A stretch of 49,059 nucleotides of DNA from an uncultured Clostridium sp. (GTDB lineage Bacteria; Bacillota; Clostridia; Lachnospirales; Lachnospiraceae): NCBI GenBank assembly GCA_902496665.1, contig CABVBU010000023.1, positions 1 through 49,059 of the forward strand. Direction: 5' to 3'. The notes under the pieces were generated by a model that ran no database searches, was not told the origin of the DNA, and saw only the letters and a program-made list of their open reading frames with translations. Numbering within the stretch: position 1 is the first letter of the stretch; every line of letters begins with the position of its first letter. Positions 25,508 through 33,473 of the stretch are shown here, piece by piece. The position numbers were made by a program, and so were the translations under genes.

Positions 25508-26674
25508 ATGTACAAACCAAACAGAAAGATCCCGTGTGTCTATATGCGCGGCGGCACCAGCAAGGCGGTTTTCTTCAATGATGGAGATCTCCCGAAGGAC
25601 GTGGCGGAGCGCGACAAAGTGATCTTAAGCGCATTCGGAAGCCCGGACAGACGCCAGATCGACGGCATGGGCGGCGCGAACACATCTACCAGTAAGGTAG
25701 CTGTTATCAAGAAGAGTGAGCGTCCGGGAATCGACGTGGATTACGATTTTGGTCAGGTTGATGTCAATGCACCGATCGTAGGAAAGACCATGAATTGCGG
25801 AAATATTTCCTCCGCTGTAGGTCCGTACGCCATCGACGAAGGTCTCGTTGAGGCTGTGGAGCCGATGACAGAGGTTCATATCTTTAACACAAATACACAG
25901 AAAGAGATCATCGAGCAGGTTCCGGTAAAGGACGGACGGGCAGTGACGGAAGGTGATTTCGCCATCGACGGCGTTCCGGGAACAGCTGCGAAGGTGACAT
26001 TAAAATTCGTTGCTCCTCAGGGCGCAGCTTCCGGAAAGCTTCTTCCGACCGGACACGTGAAAGATACCATCGAGATCGAGGGAAAGACCTACGAGTACAG
26101 CTTTGTTGACGCTGCAAACCCGGTGATCTTCGTACATCCGGAGGACTTTGGAGTTAAGGGAACTGAGATCCCGTCCGAGTTCAACGCACTTCCGAACTGC
26201 AAGGAGATCTGCCGGATCCTGGAGATCATCCGCGGCACAGGTGCCATTACACTTGGATTCGCGAAGAATTTAGAGGACGCGAGAGTGAACAGCCAGACAC
26301 TTCCGAAGATCGCTTTTGCAACAAGACCGGTGGACTACACAGCCGGCAGCGGAAAAGCCATCGAAAAGGACAAGATCGACATCGTCGGAAGACTTTTCTC
26401 CGTTGGCATGAAGATGATCGATGCCTACATGGGAACCGGAGCGATCTGTACTGTGACAGCAGCCAACACACCGGGAACCATCGTGAATGAGATCGCGAAG
26501 GAGACTCTTAAGACCGACCGTATTGAGCATCTCAGAATCGGTCATCCGTGGGGCATCATGGACGCCTACGCGGACCTTAAGATCAACGAGGATGGAACTC
26601 ATGAGGTCTTAAGCGGAAACCTCGACAGAACCGCAAGAAGGATCATGGAAGGTTACGTTTACGTGAGAGATTAA
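25508..26674 (+). CDS. PrpF-family double-bond isomerase
   Basis: Diaminopimelate-epimerase-fold enzyme of the PrpF family, which shifts C=C bonds in unsaturated polycarboxylates: 2-methylaconitate (PrpF), 3-methylitaconate to dimethylmaleate (Mii), 4-oxalomesaconate (GalD/LigU). It has 388 residues from ATG 25508, with AGGAGG at 25495-25500. The family start VYMRGGTSKAVFF is at 11-23, including the conserved Lys19, and MNCGNISSAVGPYAI is at about 96-110. It heads the operon with the aconitase-like pair and citDEF, so its product should be the substrate of that hydratase. Confidence 0.88.
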   Translation: MYKPNRKIPCVYMRGGTSKAVFFNDGDLPKDVAERDKVILSAFGSPDRRQIDGMGGANTSTSKVAVIKKSERPGIDVDYDFGQVDVNAPIVGKTMNCGNISSAVGPYAIDEGLVEAVEPMTEVHIFNTNTQKEIIEQVPVKDGRAVTEGDFAIDGVPGTAAKVTLKFVAPQGAASGKLLPTGHVKDTIEIEGKTYEYSFVDAANPVIFVHPEDFGVKGTEIPSEFNALPNCKEICRILEIIRGTGAITLGFAKNLEDARVNSQTLPKIAFATRPVDYTAGSGKAIEKDKIDIVGRLFSVGMKMIDAYMGTGAICTVTAANTPGTIVNEIAKETLKTDRIEHLRIGHPWGIMDAYADLKINEDGTHEVLSGNLDRTARRIMEGYVYVRD

Positions 26675-26696
26675 TACGGGAAAGGAAACGATAACT

Positions 26697-27977
26697 ATGG
26701 GAAAAACTTCGATCATGAAGATCATGGAGCGGGCATCCGGACATGAAGTGAAAGTCGGAGAGCGGATCTGGTGCAACGTGGATCTTGCTTCAGCCCGCGA
26801 TTTCGGCGGAGCCAACTGCGTATTGCAGTTCGAAAAAGAGATGGGAAAGGAAGCGAAAGTCTGGGATCCTGATAAGATCGCCTATACCTTCGACCTTCAG
26901 GCGCCGTCCCACTCGGAGAAAGTATCAAACAACCAGAAGATCATCCGCGAGTTCGCAAAGAGACAGGGAATCAGACATGTCTTTGACATCAACCACGGAA
27001 TCGGACAGCATGTGATGCTGGAGGCCGGTCTCATCAAACCTGGCGATGTAGTTCTTGGAACAGACAGCCATATGAACCTCTTAGGTGCCGTGGGCGCCTT
27101 CGCAACAGGTAACGGAAACTCCGATATCGCAGCAGCCTACATCAACGGAACCTGCTGGTTCCGCGTGCCGGAGACTATGAAGATCGAGGTGACGGGAACC
27201 TTCAAAAAAGGCGTCTGCATGCGCGATCTTCTGACAACAATCGTTGGAGACTTAGGTGCCGGTGGAATGGATTTCCTTGCTGTGGAATTTACGGGGGAGA
27301 CCATTGAACATGCGACTCTCGCGGAGCGCATCACCCTCTGTTCCATGGTGACGGAGATGAGCGGAAAGGTACCGCTTATCATGCCGAACGGGGAAGTTCT
27401 TGACTGGCTGTGTGAGCGTGCCGGTGAGGAAGTAAGAGACCGCGTGAAGATGATCACGGCAGATCCGGATGCGGAGTACTGCAAAGTCCTTCATTACAAC
27501 GTGGATGATCTCGTGCCGATGGCATCCTGCCCGGACGCACCGGATAATGTAAAGCCGGTGAGTGAGATCGCAGGTACGGTTGTAGACCAGATCCATATCG
27601 GCTCCTGCTCCAACGGACGTTTCGAGGACATCAAGGCGGCCTACGAGGTTCTGAAGGCCGGCGGCGGAAAGATCGCTCCTAACATGCGCGCCATCGTGAC
27701 ACCGAGCACGACGGAAGTCCAGTTAAAGCTCGCGGAGGAAGGTATCCTCGCGGAATTTTTAAAGGCGGGTATTGTCTGCACGAACCCGACCTGTGCCCTC
27801 TGTACTGCGGAACATTACGGTGCTCTTCCGTCCGGTGACATCGGATGCTCTACAACGAACCGGAACTTTATTGGAAAAGTCGGAAAAGGCAGCCATACGT
27901 ACCTGATGAGCCCGATGTCTGCGATGGCGACAGCAGTTCGCGGCTGCATCACAGATCCGAGAGACATCTTAAAATAG
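26697..27977 (+). CDS. Aconitase-superfamily hydro-lyase, large subunit (LeuC/homoaconitase/DmdA-like)
   Basis: 4Fe-4S dehydratase large subunit, 426 residues, the size of LeuC2/HacA-type proteins. The cluster Cys residues are likely C304 (GSCSNGR), C366 and C369 (NPTCALC). Two normally conserved positions differ: GTDSHM at 121-126 replaces the usual GTDSHT, and PTC replaces PGC before the second cluster Cys. These changes suggest a substrate other than isopropylmalate. The small subunit follows after 12 nt. Between a PrpF isomerase and a citrate-lyase-like complex it likely hydrates an unsaturated acid (citraconate, mesaconate or aconitate type) to a 2-hydroxyacid. Confidence 0.88.
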   Translation: MGKTSIMKIMERASGHEVKVGERIWCNVDLASARDFGGANCVLQFEKEMGKEAKVWDPDKIAYTFDLQAPSHSEKVSNNQKIIREFAKRQGIRHVFDINHGIGQHVMLEAGLIKPGDVVLGTDSHMNLLGAVGAFATGNGNSDIAAAYINGTCWFRVPETMKIEVTGTFKKGVCMRDLLTTIVGDLGAGGMDFLAVEFTGETIEHATLAERITLCSMVTEMSGKVPLIMPNGEVLDWLCERAGEEVRDRVKMITADPDAEYCKVLHYNVDDLVPMASCPDAPDNVKPVSEIAGTVVDQIHIGSCSNGRFEDIKAAYEVLKAGGGKIAPNMRAIVTPSTTEVQLKLAEEGILAEFLKAGIVCTNPTCALCTAEHYGALPSGDIGCSTTNRNFIGKVGKGSHTYLMSPMSAMATAVRGCITDPRDILK

Positions 27978-27989
27978 AGGAGGCAAAAC

Positions 27990-28511
27990 ATGAGCGTATT
28001 AAAAGGAAAAGCATGGGTGTTCTCCGACGATGTGGACACCGATCTGATCTATCACAATAAATACTTAGCGGAGACGGACCCGAAAAACATGCCCCAGTAT
28101 TCGTTTGAGTATTATCCGGGCATGGAAAACTTCGCGAAGGAAGTAAAACCGGGAGATTTCGTGGTTGCCGGAAAGAACTTCGGCTGCGGATCCAGCCGTG
28201 AGCACGCGGTCTACTGCCTGCAGTACGCGGGAGTGCCATGTATCCTTGCGGAGACATGTTCCAGGATCTATTACCGGAACGCGGTGAATAACGGCTATCC
28301 GGTGCTGTTCATCAAAGGACTTTCCGAGGCGATCAAAAACGGGGAGATCAAGACCGGCGACATCCTGGAAGTGGATATGGATCACGGCATGATCCGGGAT
28401 ACAGAGAATGGAAAAGAGTTCCACGGTGACGCGGTGAGCAACCTGGAAAAAGATATCATGAACGCGGGCGGCCTGTTCCCGTATTTGAAGGCGCAGGCAG
28501 CGAAAAAATAA
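27990..28511 (+). CDS. Aconitase-superfamily hydro-lyase, small subunit (LeuD-like)
   Basis: Swivelling-domain subunit, 173 residues, that completes the active site of the preceding large subunit. The conserved NFGCGSSREHA lies at about 62-72 and DDVDTDLI at 13-20. The substrate-specificity loop reads YLAE at 25-28, where isopropylmalate isomerases typically carry YLRT; loss of the Arg suggests a different side group on the substrate. GAGGAGG at 27976-27982 overlaps the end of the large-subunit gene. Confidence 0.9.
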   Translation: MSVLKGKAWVFSDDVDTDLIYHNKYLAETDPKNMPQYSFEYYPGMENFAKEVKPGDFVVAGKNFGCGSSREHAVYCLQYAGVPCILAETCSRIYYRNAVNNGYPVLFIKGLSEAIKNGEIKTGDILEVDMDHGMIRDTENGKEFHGDAVSNLEKDIMNAGGLFPYLKAQAAKK

Positions 28512-28539
28512 CTGCGGAATAAAATTGATTTGATAAAAG

Positions 28540-28584
28540 TTTCTGCCGGTGCCGCTGGAAAATAAGACTGGCGGCGGGCAGAAA
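28540..28584 (+). promoter_or_regulatory. Intra-operon stem-loop between the small hydro-lyase subunit and citD
   Basis: TTTCTGCC (28540-28547) pairs with GGCAGAAA (28577-28584), with an inner GCCGC/GCGGC stem. It lies in the only sizeable gap (95 nt) of the operon and ends about 10 nt before the citD ribosome binding site. Possible mRNA processing or attenuation element; no T-run for full termination. Confidence 0.5.
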
Positions 28585-28606
28585 ACGATAGAAGGAGAGC
28601 TGATTT

Positions 28607-28906
28607 ATGGAGATCAAGAAACCGGCGGTAGCCGGAACCTTAGAATCGAGCGACTGCCAGATCGTGATCCGTCCGAACGGCGGAGAAGGCATTGAGATCG
28701 AGTTAGAGAGTGACGTTGCAGTCATGTTCGGCGATTCCATCAAGGAGACCGCAAAGAATACACTGGAAGAATTCGGCGTCAAGGACGCTTACGTGGAGAT
28801 CCGCGATAAGGGCGCTCTCGACTGCGTCATCAAGGCAAGAATGGAATGCGTCATCTGCCGTGGCGCTGAGGAAAAATACGACTGGACAAAGGAGGATGCG
28901 AAATAA
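28607..28906 (+). CDS. citD: Citrate lyase-type acyl carrier protein (gamma subunit)
   Basis: Small acyl carrier subunit of a citrate/citramalate lyase complex, 99 residues. The N-terminal AGTLESSD contains Ser14, the position that carries the phosphoribosyl-dephospho-CoA prosthetic group in known CitD proteins. A GAAGGAGAG ribosome binding site precedes the ATG. Its stop overlaps the citE start (TAATG). The genes that make and attach the prosthetic group (citX, citG) and the acetate ligase (citC) are not in the window, so activation must rely on genes elsewhere. Confidence 0.9.
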   Translation: MEIKKPAVAGTLESSDCQIVIRPNGGEGIEIELESDVAVMFGDSIKETAKNTLEEFGVKDAYVEIRDKGALDCVIKARMECVICRGAEEKYDWTKEDAK

Positions 28907-29811
28907 TGGCTGAGAAGACGATCCACTTAAAACGCACCAGCCTCTATGCCAGCGGTGCGAGTCCGGTAAACATGATCCAGGCAATTTTCTATAACGAGGA
29001 CATGCTGATCTACGACCTTGAGGACTCCGTTCCGGCGGCCGAGAAGGACGCGGCGAGATTCCTTGTATACAACATGGTGAAGAATCACAGACCGAAAGAT
29101 AAATATGTCTGCATCCGTGTAAACGGTATCTATTCTGAATATTTAGAGGAAGACCTTCAGGCAGCAGTCAGGGCAAACCCGGACTGCATCCGTATCCCGA
29201 AGGTGGAGTACGCGAGAGAGGTACAGGATATCTCCAGAAGAATCGCGGCAATCGAGGAGAAGATCGGCCTCGAGGTCGGAAAGATCGAGCTGATCTGCAA
29301 CATCGAGTCCTACATGGGCGTCATCAACGCCATGGAGATCGCCCACTCTGATCCCCGTGTGGTTGCGATGGCAGTCAGTGCGGAGGATCTGACTGTAAGC
29401 CTGAAGGCACAGAGAACGAAGAAGGGTCTGGAAGTATTCTATGCGAGAAACGCGGTCCTCATGGCATGCCGTTCCGCAGGAATTGATGCCCTTGACATCG
29501 TATTCTCCGATATCAACGACAAGGAAGGTCTCGAGGAGGACACGGCTCTCGCGAAGAACCTTGGCTTCGACGGAAAGACCTGTATCCATCCGAGACAGAT
29601 CGACACGGTCAACTCTTTCTTCACACCAAGCATGAAGGAGATCAAGTATGCGCTCCGTGTCTTACAGGCAGTGGAAGAAGGAAAGAAGCAGCATAAAGGC
29701 GCTGTGACTCTTGACGGCGGCATGATCGATAAGCCGATGGAGCTTCGGGCCCTCACGACATTAGCCCAGGCGAAGGCAGCCGGTATCCGCACAGAAGGGA
29801 TGGTGATCTAG
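28906..29811 (+). CDS. citE: Citrate lyase-type beta subunit (acyl lyase)
   Basis: TIM-barrel lyase, 301 residues, that cleaves the acyl-carrier-bound hydroxyacid into a 2-oxoacid and an acetyl-type thioester. Family motifs: YDLEDSV at 36-42, CNIESYMGV with the metal-binding Glu, SAEDL and the C-terminal TCIHPRQI. It overlaps citD by 1 nt. The same fold acts on citryl-, citramalyl- and malyl-CoA, so the true substrate depends on the operon; with PrpF and the LeuCD-like pair upstream, citramalate (giving acetate and pyruvate) or citrate (giving acetate and oxaloacetate) are the main options. Confidence 0.9.
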   Translation: MAEKTIHLKRTSLYASGASPVNMIQAIFYNEDMLIYDLEDSVPAAEKDAARFLVYNMVKNHRPKDKYVCIRVNGIYSEYLEEDLQAAVRANPDCIRIPKVEYAREVQDISRRIAAIEEKIGLEVGKIELICNIESYMGVINAMEIAHSDPRVVAMAVSAEDLTVSLKAQRTKKGLEVFYARNAVLMACRSAGIDALDIVFSDINDKEGLEEDTALAKNLGFDGKTCIHPRQIDTVNSFFTPSMKEIKYALRVLQAVEEGKKQHKGAVTLDGGMIDKPMELRALTTLAQAKAAGIRTEGMVI

Positions 29812-29812
29812 G

Positions 29813-31390
29813 ATGGAACAGAGCAGAGAGACTTATATCAACGCAGTGGGACGCGAGATCCCGAAGCAGATCGGAAATTATGTCGTAAAACCGTACACGG
29901 GCGCTTACACGACGGTTCCCTCCGACGCACCGGTACACACACTCCGCACCGCAGGAAAACATGTCTCCGGGGACTGCAAGATGGTGGAGAATTTAAAGGA
30001 TGCAATCGTAAAGACCGGTTTAAAGGACGGTATGACGATCTCCTTCCATCACAGCTTCCGTGAGGGCGATGAGATCATCGGACAGGTCTTAACCGCGATC
30101 CGTGAGCTTGGGATCAAGGGACTCCGCTTCGCACCGAGTGCCGTTGTCAACATCAAGAATCCGTCCATCGTGGATTTCGTAAAGGACGGAACCATCGACC
30201 GCATCGAGGCCAGCGGTATCCGCGGTGAGCTTGGTGACGCGGTTCTTGACGGACTGATGGAAAAGCCGGTAATTTTAAGAACCCACGGTTCCAGACCGAG
30301 AGCCATCGAGGCCGGAGAGCTTCAGATTGATGTGGCATTTATCGGCGCTTCCGCGGCGGATGAGTACGGCAACGCAACAGGCCAGATCGGACCGAACGCC
30401 TGCGGTTCTCTCGGATATTCCTTCGTGGATGCCATGAACGCCGGAAAAGTTGTTGTAATTACTGATTACCTTGTCGATTATCCGTGCTGCCCGGCAAGTA
30501 TCTCCCAGCAGTATGTGGATTATGTCGTAAAAGTTGACCGCATCGGTGATCCGGATAAGATCGGAAAAGGCGCGGCGCGTATGACAAAGAACCCGAGAGA
30601 CCTTCTGATCGCGGAGCGTGCGGCGGACGTCATGGCGGCTTCCAGAATGTTCAAGGAGAATTTCTCCTTCCAGACCGGTGCCGGTGCCATCAGTATCGCC
30701 TGCACGAATTACCTAGCAGACCGCATGGAACAGAGAGGCGTGAAGGCAAGCTTTGCCCTCGGCGGCATGACAGCGGCCATCGTTGATATGTACAAGAAAG
30801 GTCTCGTGAAAGTCTTAGAGTGCAGCCAGTCCTTCGATGCAGTGGCGGCGAGAGCCATCGCTGAGGAGTCCGGAATCGTGGAGATCGACAACGCGGTCTA
30901 CTCCAATCCCTTCACCAAGGGCTCCATGCTGGATAAGTTAAACTTCGGCGTTCTCGGAGCGCTGGAGGTCGATACAGACTTCAATGTCAACATCCTGACC
31001 GGATCTTCCGGCGAGATGATGGGCGGCCTCGGCGGCGGACCTGATGTTGCTGCCGGATCCGATATCTCCATCGTCTGCCTTCCGGTAGTCCGCGGAAGAA
31101 CTCCTTCCATCACAAAGAAGGTCTTCACCTGCTGTACTCCGGGCGAGACTGTAGCCGCTGTTGTAACAGAGGCCGGCATCGCACTGAACCCGAAGTATAA
31201 ATACTACGCGGAGCTGAAGGAAGATTTAGAGAACGCAAACTTAAAGCTTGTGAGCATTGAGTACCTGCAGCAGCTTGCGGAGTCCTTAACCGGTGTTCCG
31301 GAGCCGATCGAGACGACAGATGATGTGGTTTGCATCGTGGAATACCGCGATGGAACTGTCATCGACGTGATCAGAAAGATCAAGAAATAG
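29813..31390 (+). CDS. citF: Citrate lyase-type alpha subunit (acyl-carrier transferase)
   Basis: CoA-transferase-like subunit, 525 residues, normal length for CitF. It swaps acetyl for the hydroxyacid on the acyl carrier. The N-terminal region (GREIPKQIGNYVVKPYTGAY) and TISFHHSFREGD near residue 75 match CitF; GSSGEMMGGLGGGPDVAAGS near 400 is the conserved glycine-rich C-terminal stretch. ATG 29813 follows the citE stop by 1 nt. It is the last gene of the prpF operon; a long hairpin with a T-tail comes about 80 nt later. Confidence 0.92.
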   Translation: MEQSRETYINAVGREIPKQIGNYVVKPYTGAYTTVPSDAPVHTLRTAGKHVSGDCKMVENLKDAIVKTGLKDGMTISFHHSFREGDEIIGQVLTAIRELGIKGLRFAPSAVVNIKNPSIVDFVKDGTIDRIEASGIRGELGDAVLDGLMEKPVILRTHGSRPRAIEAGELQIDVAFIGASAADEYGNATGQIGPNACGSLGYSFVDAMNAGKVVVITDYLVDYPCCPASISQQYVDYVVKVDRIGDPDKIGKGAARMTKNPRDLLIAERAADVMAASRMFKENFSFQTGAGAISIACTNYLADRMEQRGVKASFALGGMTAAIVDMYKKGLVKVLECSQSFDAVAARAIAEESGIVEIDNAVYSNPFTKGSMLDKLNFGVLGALEVDTDFNVNILTGSSGEMMGGLGGGPDVAAGSDISIVCLPVVRGRTPSITKKVFTCCTPGETVAAVVTEAGIALNPKYKYYAELKEDLENANLKLVSIEYLQQLAESLTGVPEPIETTDDVVCIVEYRDGTVIDVIRKIKK

Positions 31391-31397
31391 TGATCTA

Positions 31398-31433
31398 AAA
31401 GTAAAACTTAAAGTAAACCCTAAAATAAACCCT
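31398..31433 (+). repeat. Three tandem copies of a 12-mer
   Basis: AAAGTAAAACTT (31398-31409), AAAGTAAACCCT (31410-31421) and AAAATAAACCCT (31422-31433), directly after the citF stop. Short degenerate tandem repeat; no function evident. Confidence 0.6.
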
Positions 31434-31472
31434 CAACCCCTTTGAAAAACCCTTAAATAAATTGCACAGCGG

Positions 31473-31530
31473 ACCTCCTTCGGATATCGTGGCATGGATC
31501 ATGCCGGATAGCCGGGGGAGGTTTTGATTT
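31473..31530 (+). terminator. Long hairpin terminator after citF
   Basis: Nested pairings ACCTCC/GGAGGT (31473-31478, 31517-31522), CGG/CCG, TATC/GATA and GGCAT/ATGCC (31491-31495, 31501-31505) form one nearly continuous stem, followed by TTTGATTTTT. Likely terminator of the prpF-citF operon. Confidence 0.75.
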
Positions 31531-31560
31531 TGCGATTGCCATACATTTTGGAAGAAACGG

Positions 31561-31676
31561 GTTACTGTTCACGCTTTGCGTAAACAGTAACTGATTTTGC
31601 CGATGCTTCGCATTCCGAATCGGCAAAATCCACTACCACCACTGTATTGTACGGAATTTTCAGTTCAGAAAATTCC
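31561..31676 (+). repeat. Array of three consecutive hairpins in the citF-aminotransferase gap
   Basis: Hairpin A 31561-31591: 14-bp arms with one mismatch and a TTT loop (outer arms GTTACTGTT/AACAGTAAC). Hairpin B 31593-31630: perfect GATTTTGCCGAT/ATCGGCAAAATC. Hairpin C 31653-31676: perfect GGAATTTTC/GAAAATTCC. The 476-nt gap 31391-31867 contains these, the terminator and the 12-mer repeat, but no convincing gene. Function unknown; possibly dispersed palindromic repeats or a structured RNA. Confidence 0.7.
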
Positions 31677-31867
31677 TACCCGCGTACAGTAACAAGAAAC
31701 GGAACATTTCATACAAATGTAAAGAAAATTCAATATGTCTCCGGGAAAAGTTGTGGTAAGATGAAGATAAGAACAGCGGGGACGGTTCCTGATCTATTGC
31801 AAAAGCAGAGAAAGACAGACTGGAGCGCTGGACTGACATAAGATACGACAGAAAAGAGGTTTTACAT

Positions 31868-33055
31868 ATGCCGGAATTAAGCAGAAGAGTGCAGACATTT
31901 ACAGACTCCGTCATCCGCAGAATGACAAGGATCAACAATATGACACCGGGAAGCATCAACTTAAGCCAGGGGTTCCCGGATTTTGATCCGCCGAAGGAGA
32001 TCCTGGACGCGTTAAAGGAAACGGCGGAGCATGGCCCGCACCAGTATTCCATCACATTTGGAGCGAAAAATTTCCGGGACGCGCTGGCAGAAATGTATAC
32101 AAAGAAATTTGACCGCGGGATCGACCCGGAAAAGGAGATCGTTGTGACCTGCGGCGGAACGGAAGCGATGATGGCGGCGATGATGACCGTGTGCAATCCG
32201 GGAGACAAGGTCGCAGTGTTCAGCCCGTTCTATGAGAACTATGGGGCAGACGCGATCCTCTCTGGGGCAGATCCGGTCTATGTGCCGCTTGTGCCGCCGG
32301 ATTTCCATTATGACAGCGAAGCTCTGGAACGGGCGTTTCAGGCCGGTGTGAAGGCACTGATCCTCTGTAATCCGTCGAATCCCTGTGGAAAAGTATTTAC
32401 GATGGAAGAGATGGAGGAGATTGCGGAGCTTGCAAAGCAGTACGACGCCTTTGTGATCACGGACGAGGTGTACGAGTATATTATCTACGGTGAGAGCCGC
32501 CATATCTCCATGGCAGCGCTGCCTGGAATGTACGAGCGGACGATTACCTGCAGCTCCCTCTCGAAGACATACTCCATGACTGGATGGAGGCTCGGCTATC
32601 TGATCGGACCGGAACATGTGATCGAGGCGGCGAAGAAGGTCCATGATTTCCTTACGGTAGGCGCTGCAGCACCGCTTCAGGAAGCGGCAGTCACTGGCCT
32701 GAAATTTGGACCAGAGTACTATCAATGGTTAAAGGATCTCTACACAGAAAAGAGAAATTATCTCTGCGGAAGGCTGGAGCAGATGGGACTTCCCCACACG
32801 ACACCTCAGGGCAGCTATTTTGTTCTCGTGGATATCTCAGGATTTCTTGAGAAGCCGGAGTTTACCGGCTGGACAGATTTGGAATTCTGTGAATGGATGA
32901 TAAAGAATTACGGCGTGGCAGCTGTGCCGGGCTCCAGCTTTTTTAAGGAGCCGGTGAACAACTATATCCGTCTGCATTTTTCCAGAGGGAAAGAGACGCT
33001 GGAGGCGGCTGCTGACCGTCTGGAAAAGATGGCGAAGGATTACGGGTTCTGTTAA
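31868..33055 (+). CDS. Class I/II PLP-dependent aminotransferase
   Basis: Fold-type I aminotransferase of 395 residues. SLSKTYSMTGWRLGY places the PLP-binding Lys at 233; the substrate-carboxylate Arg lies in the C-terminal NNYIRLHFSRG segment; NPSNPCGKV (168-176) and ITDEVYEY (197-204) are the cofactor-contact motifs. The closest common types are AspC/PatA-like enzymes and kynurenine/methionine aminotransferases; the specific amino acid cannot be named. An AAAGAGG ribosome binding site precedes the ATG. It stands as a separate unit after the hairpin-rich gap, and its end overlaps by 4 nt the end of a minus-strand gene. Confidence 0.93.
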   Translation: MPELSRRVQTFTDSVIRRMTRINNMTPGSINLSQGFPDFDPPKEILDALKETAEHGPHQYSITFGAKNFRDALAEMYTKKFDRGIDPEKEIVVTCGGTEAMMAAMMTVCNPGDKVAVFSPFYENYGADAILSGADPVYVPLVPPDFHYDSEALERAFQAGVKALILCNPSNPCGKVFTMEEMEEIAELAKQYDAFVITDEVYEYIIYGESRHISMAALPGMYERTITCSSLSKTYSMTGWRLGYLIGPEHVIEAAKKVHDFLTVGAAAPLQEAAVTGLKFGPEYYQWLKDLYTEKRNYLCGRLEQMGLPHTTPQGSYFVLVDISGFLEKPEFTGWTDLEFCEWMIKNYGVAAVPGSSFFKEPVNNYIRLHFSRGKETLEAAADRLEKMAKDYGFC

Positions 33056-33249
33056 TCGTCTTTCTTATTTTTATTTCGGACGTATTTTAAGATCAGCGCA
33101 TAGCCGTACAGCATCACCGGGATGACGATGACACAGAACAGGAGCGCCAGGATGACATTCTCCGGGCCGCCGGTGAAGGTCAGGACGATGAGGGCGAGGA
33201 AGACCGCGGCGATGATGAGGATCCCGGCCCAGGCGAAAAATCGTTTCAT
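33052..33249 (-). CDS. Small two-helix membrane protein, unknown
   Basis: 65 residues with two clear hydrophobic segments (about 5-27 and 31-55) and a strongly basic/acidic tail KYVRNKNKKDD. An AAAGGAA ribosome binding site lies upstream on the minus strand. It is convergent with the aminotransferase gene, overlapping it by 4 nt at the stops. I do not recognise the family; likely real because of the ribosome binding site, membrane pattern and lack of an overlapping long gene. Confidence 0.65.
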   Translation of the reverse strand: MKRFFAWAGILIIAAVFLALIVLTFTGGPENVILALLFCVIVIPVMLYGYALILKYVRNKNKKDD

Positions 33250-33362
33250 ATATTTAAGTTCCTTTCGTGTACATGTTTTGTTTCCTGTTTAGTATAAGGT
33301 ATTTTAAAGCGGGATTCAAGATAATGAGGCATAAAGAACGTAAAGAACGTAATTCCGTTTCC

Positions 33363-33442
33363 GGAAGGCAAACCCCCCATCAGCAAAGCTGATCTAAAAT
33401 GGATTTTTGCGCGTAACTATGAAGGTACTGAATAGTTACCAG
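33363..33442 (+). repeat. Structured dispersed repeat, copy 1
   Basis: About 80 bp that align without gaps to 36838-36917 (about 55 of 80 identical by manual count). Conserved blocks with identical spacing are GGAAGGCAAA, ATGGATTTTTG, CGTAA-N-TATGAA and TGAAT-N-GTT. A 7-bp stem GTAACTA (33413-33419) / TAGTTAC (33433-33439) closes a 13-nt loop starting and ending TGAA. It lies just upstream of a secreted-protein gene. Confidence 0.72.
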
Positions 33443-33473
33443 CATTTGATAATAACGGAAAGGAGGAGTGACC

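Noticed and set aside
25508..28511. Leucine biosynthesis leuCD
   Set aside because: No leuA or leuB nearby; context is prpF and citDEF, and key specificity residues differ.
31561..31676. CRISPR-like array
   Set aside because: The three hairpins have different sequences and no regular repeat-spacer pattern; no cas genes are present.
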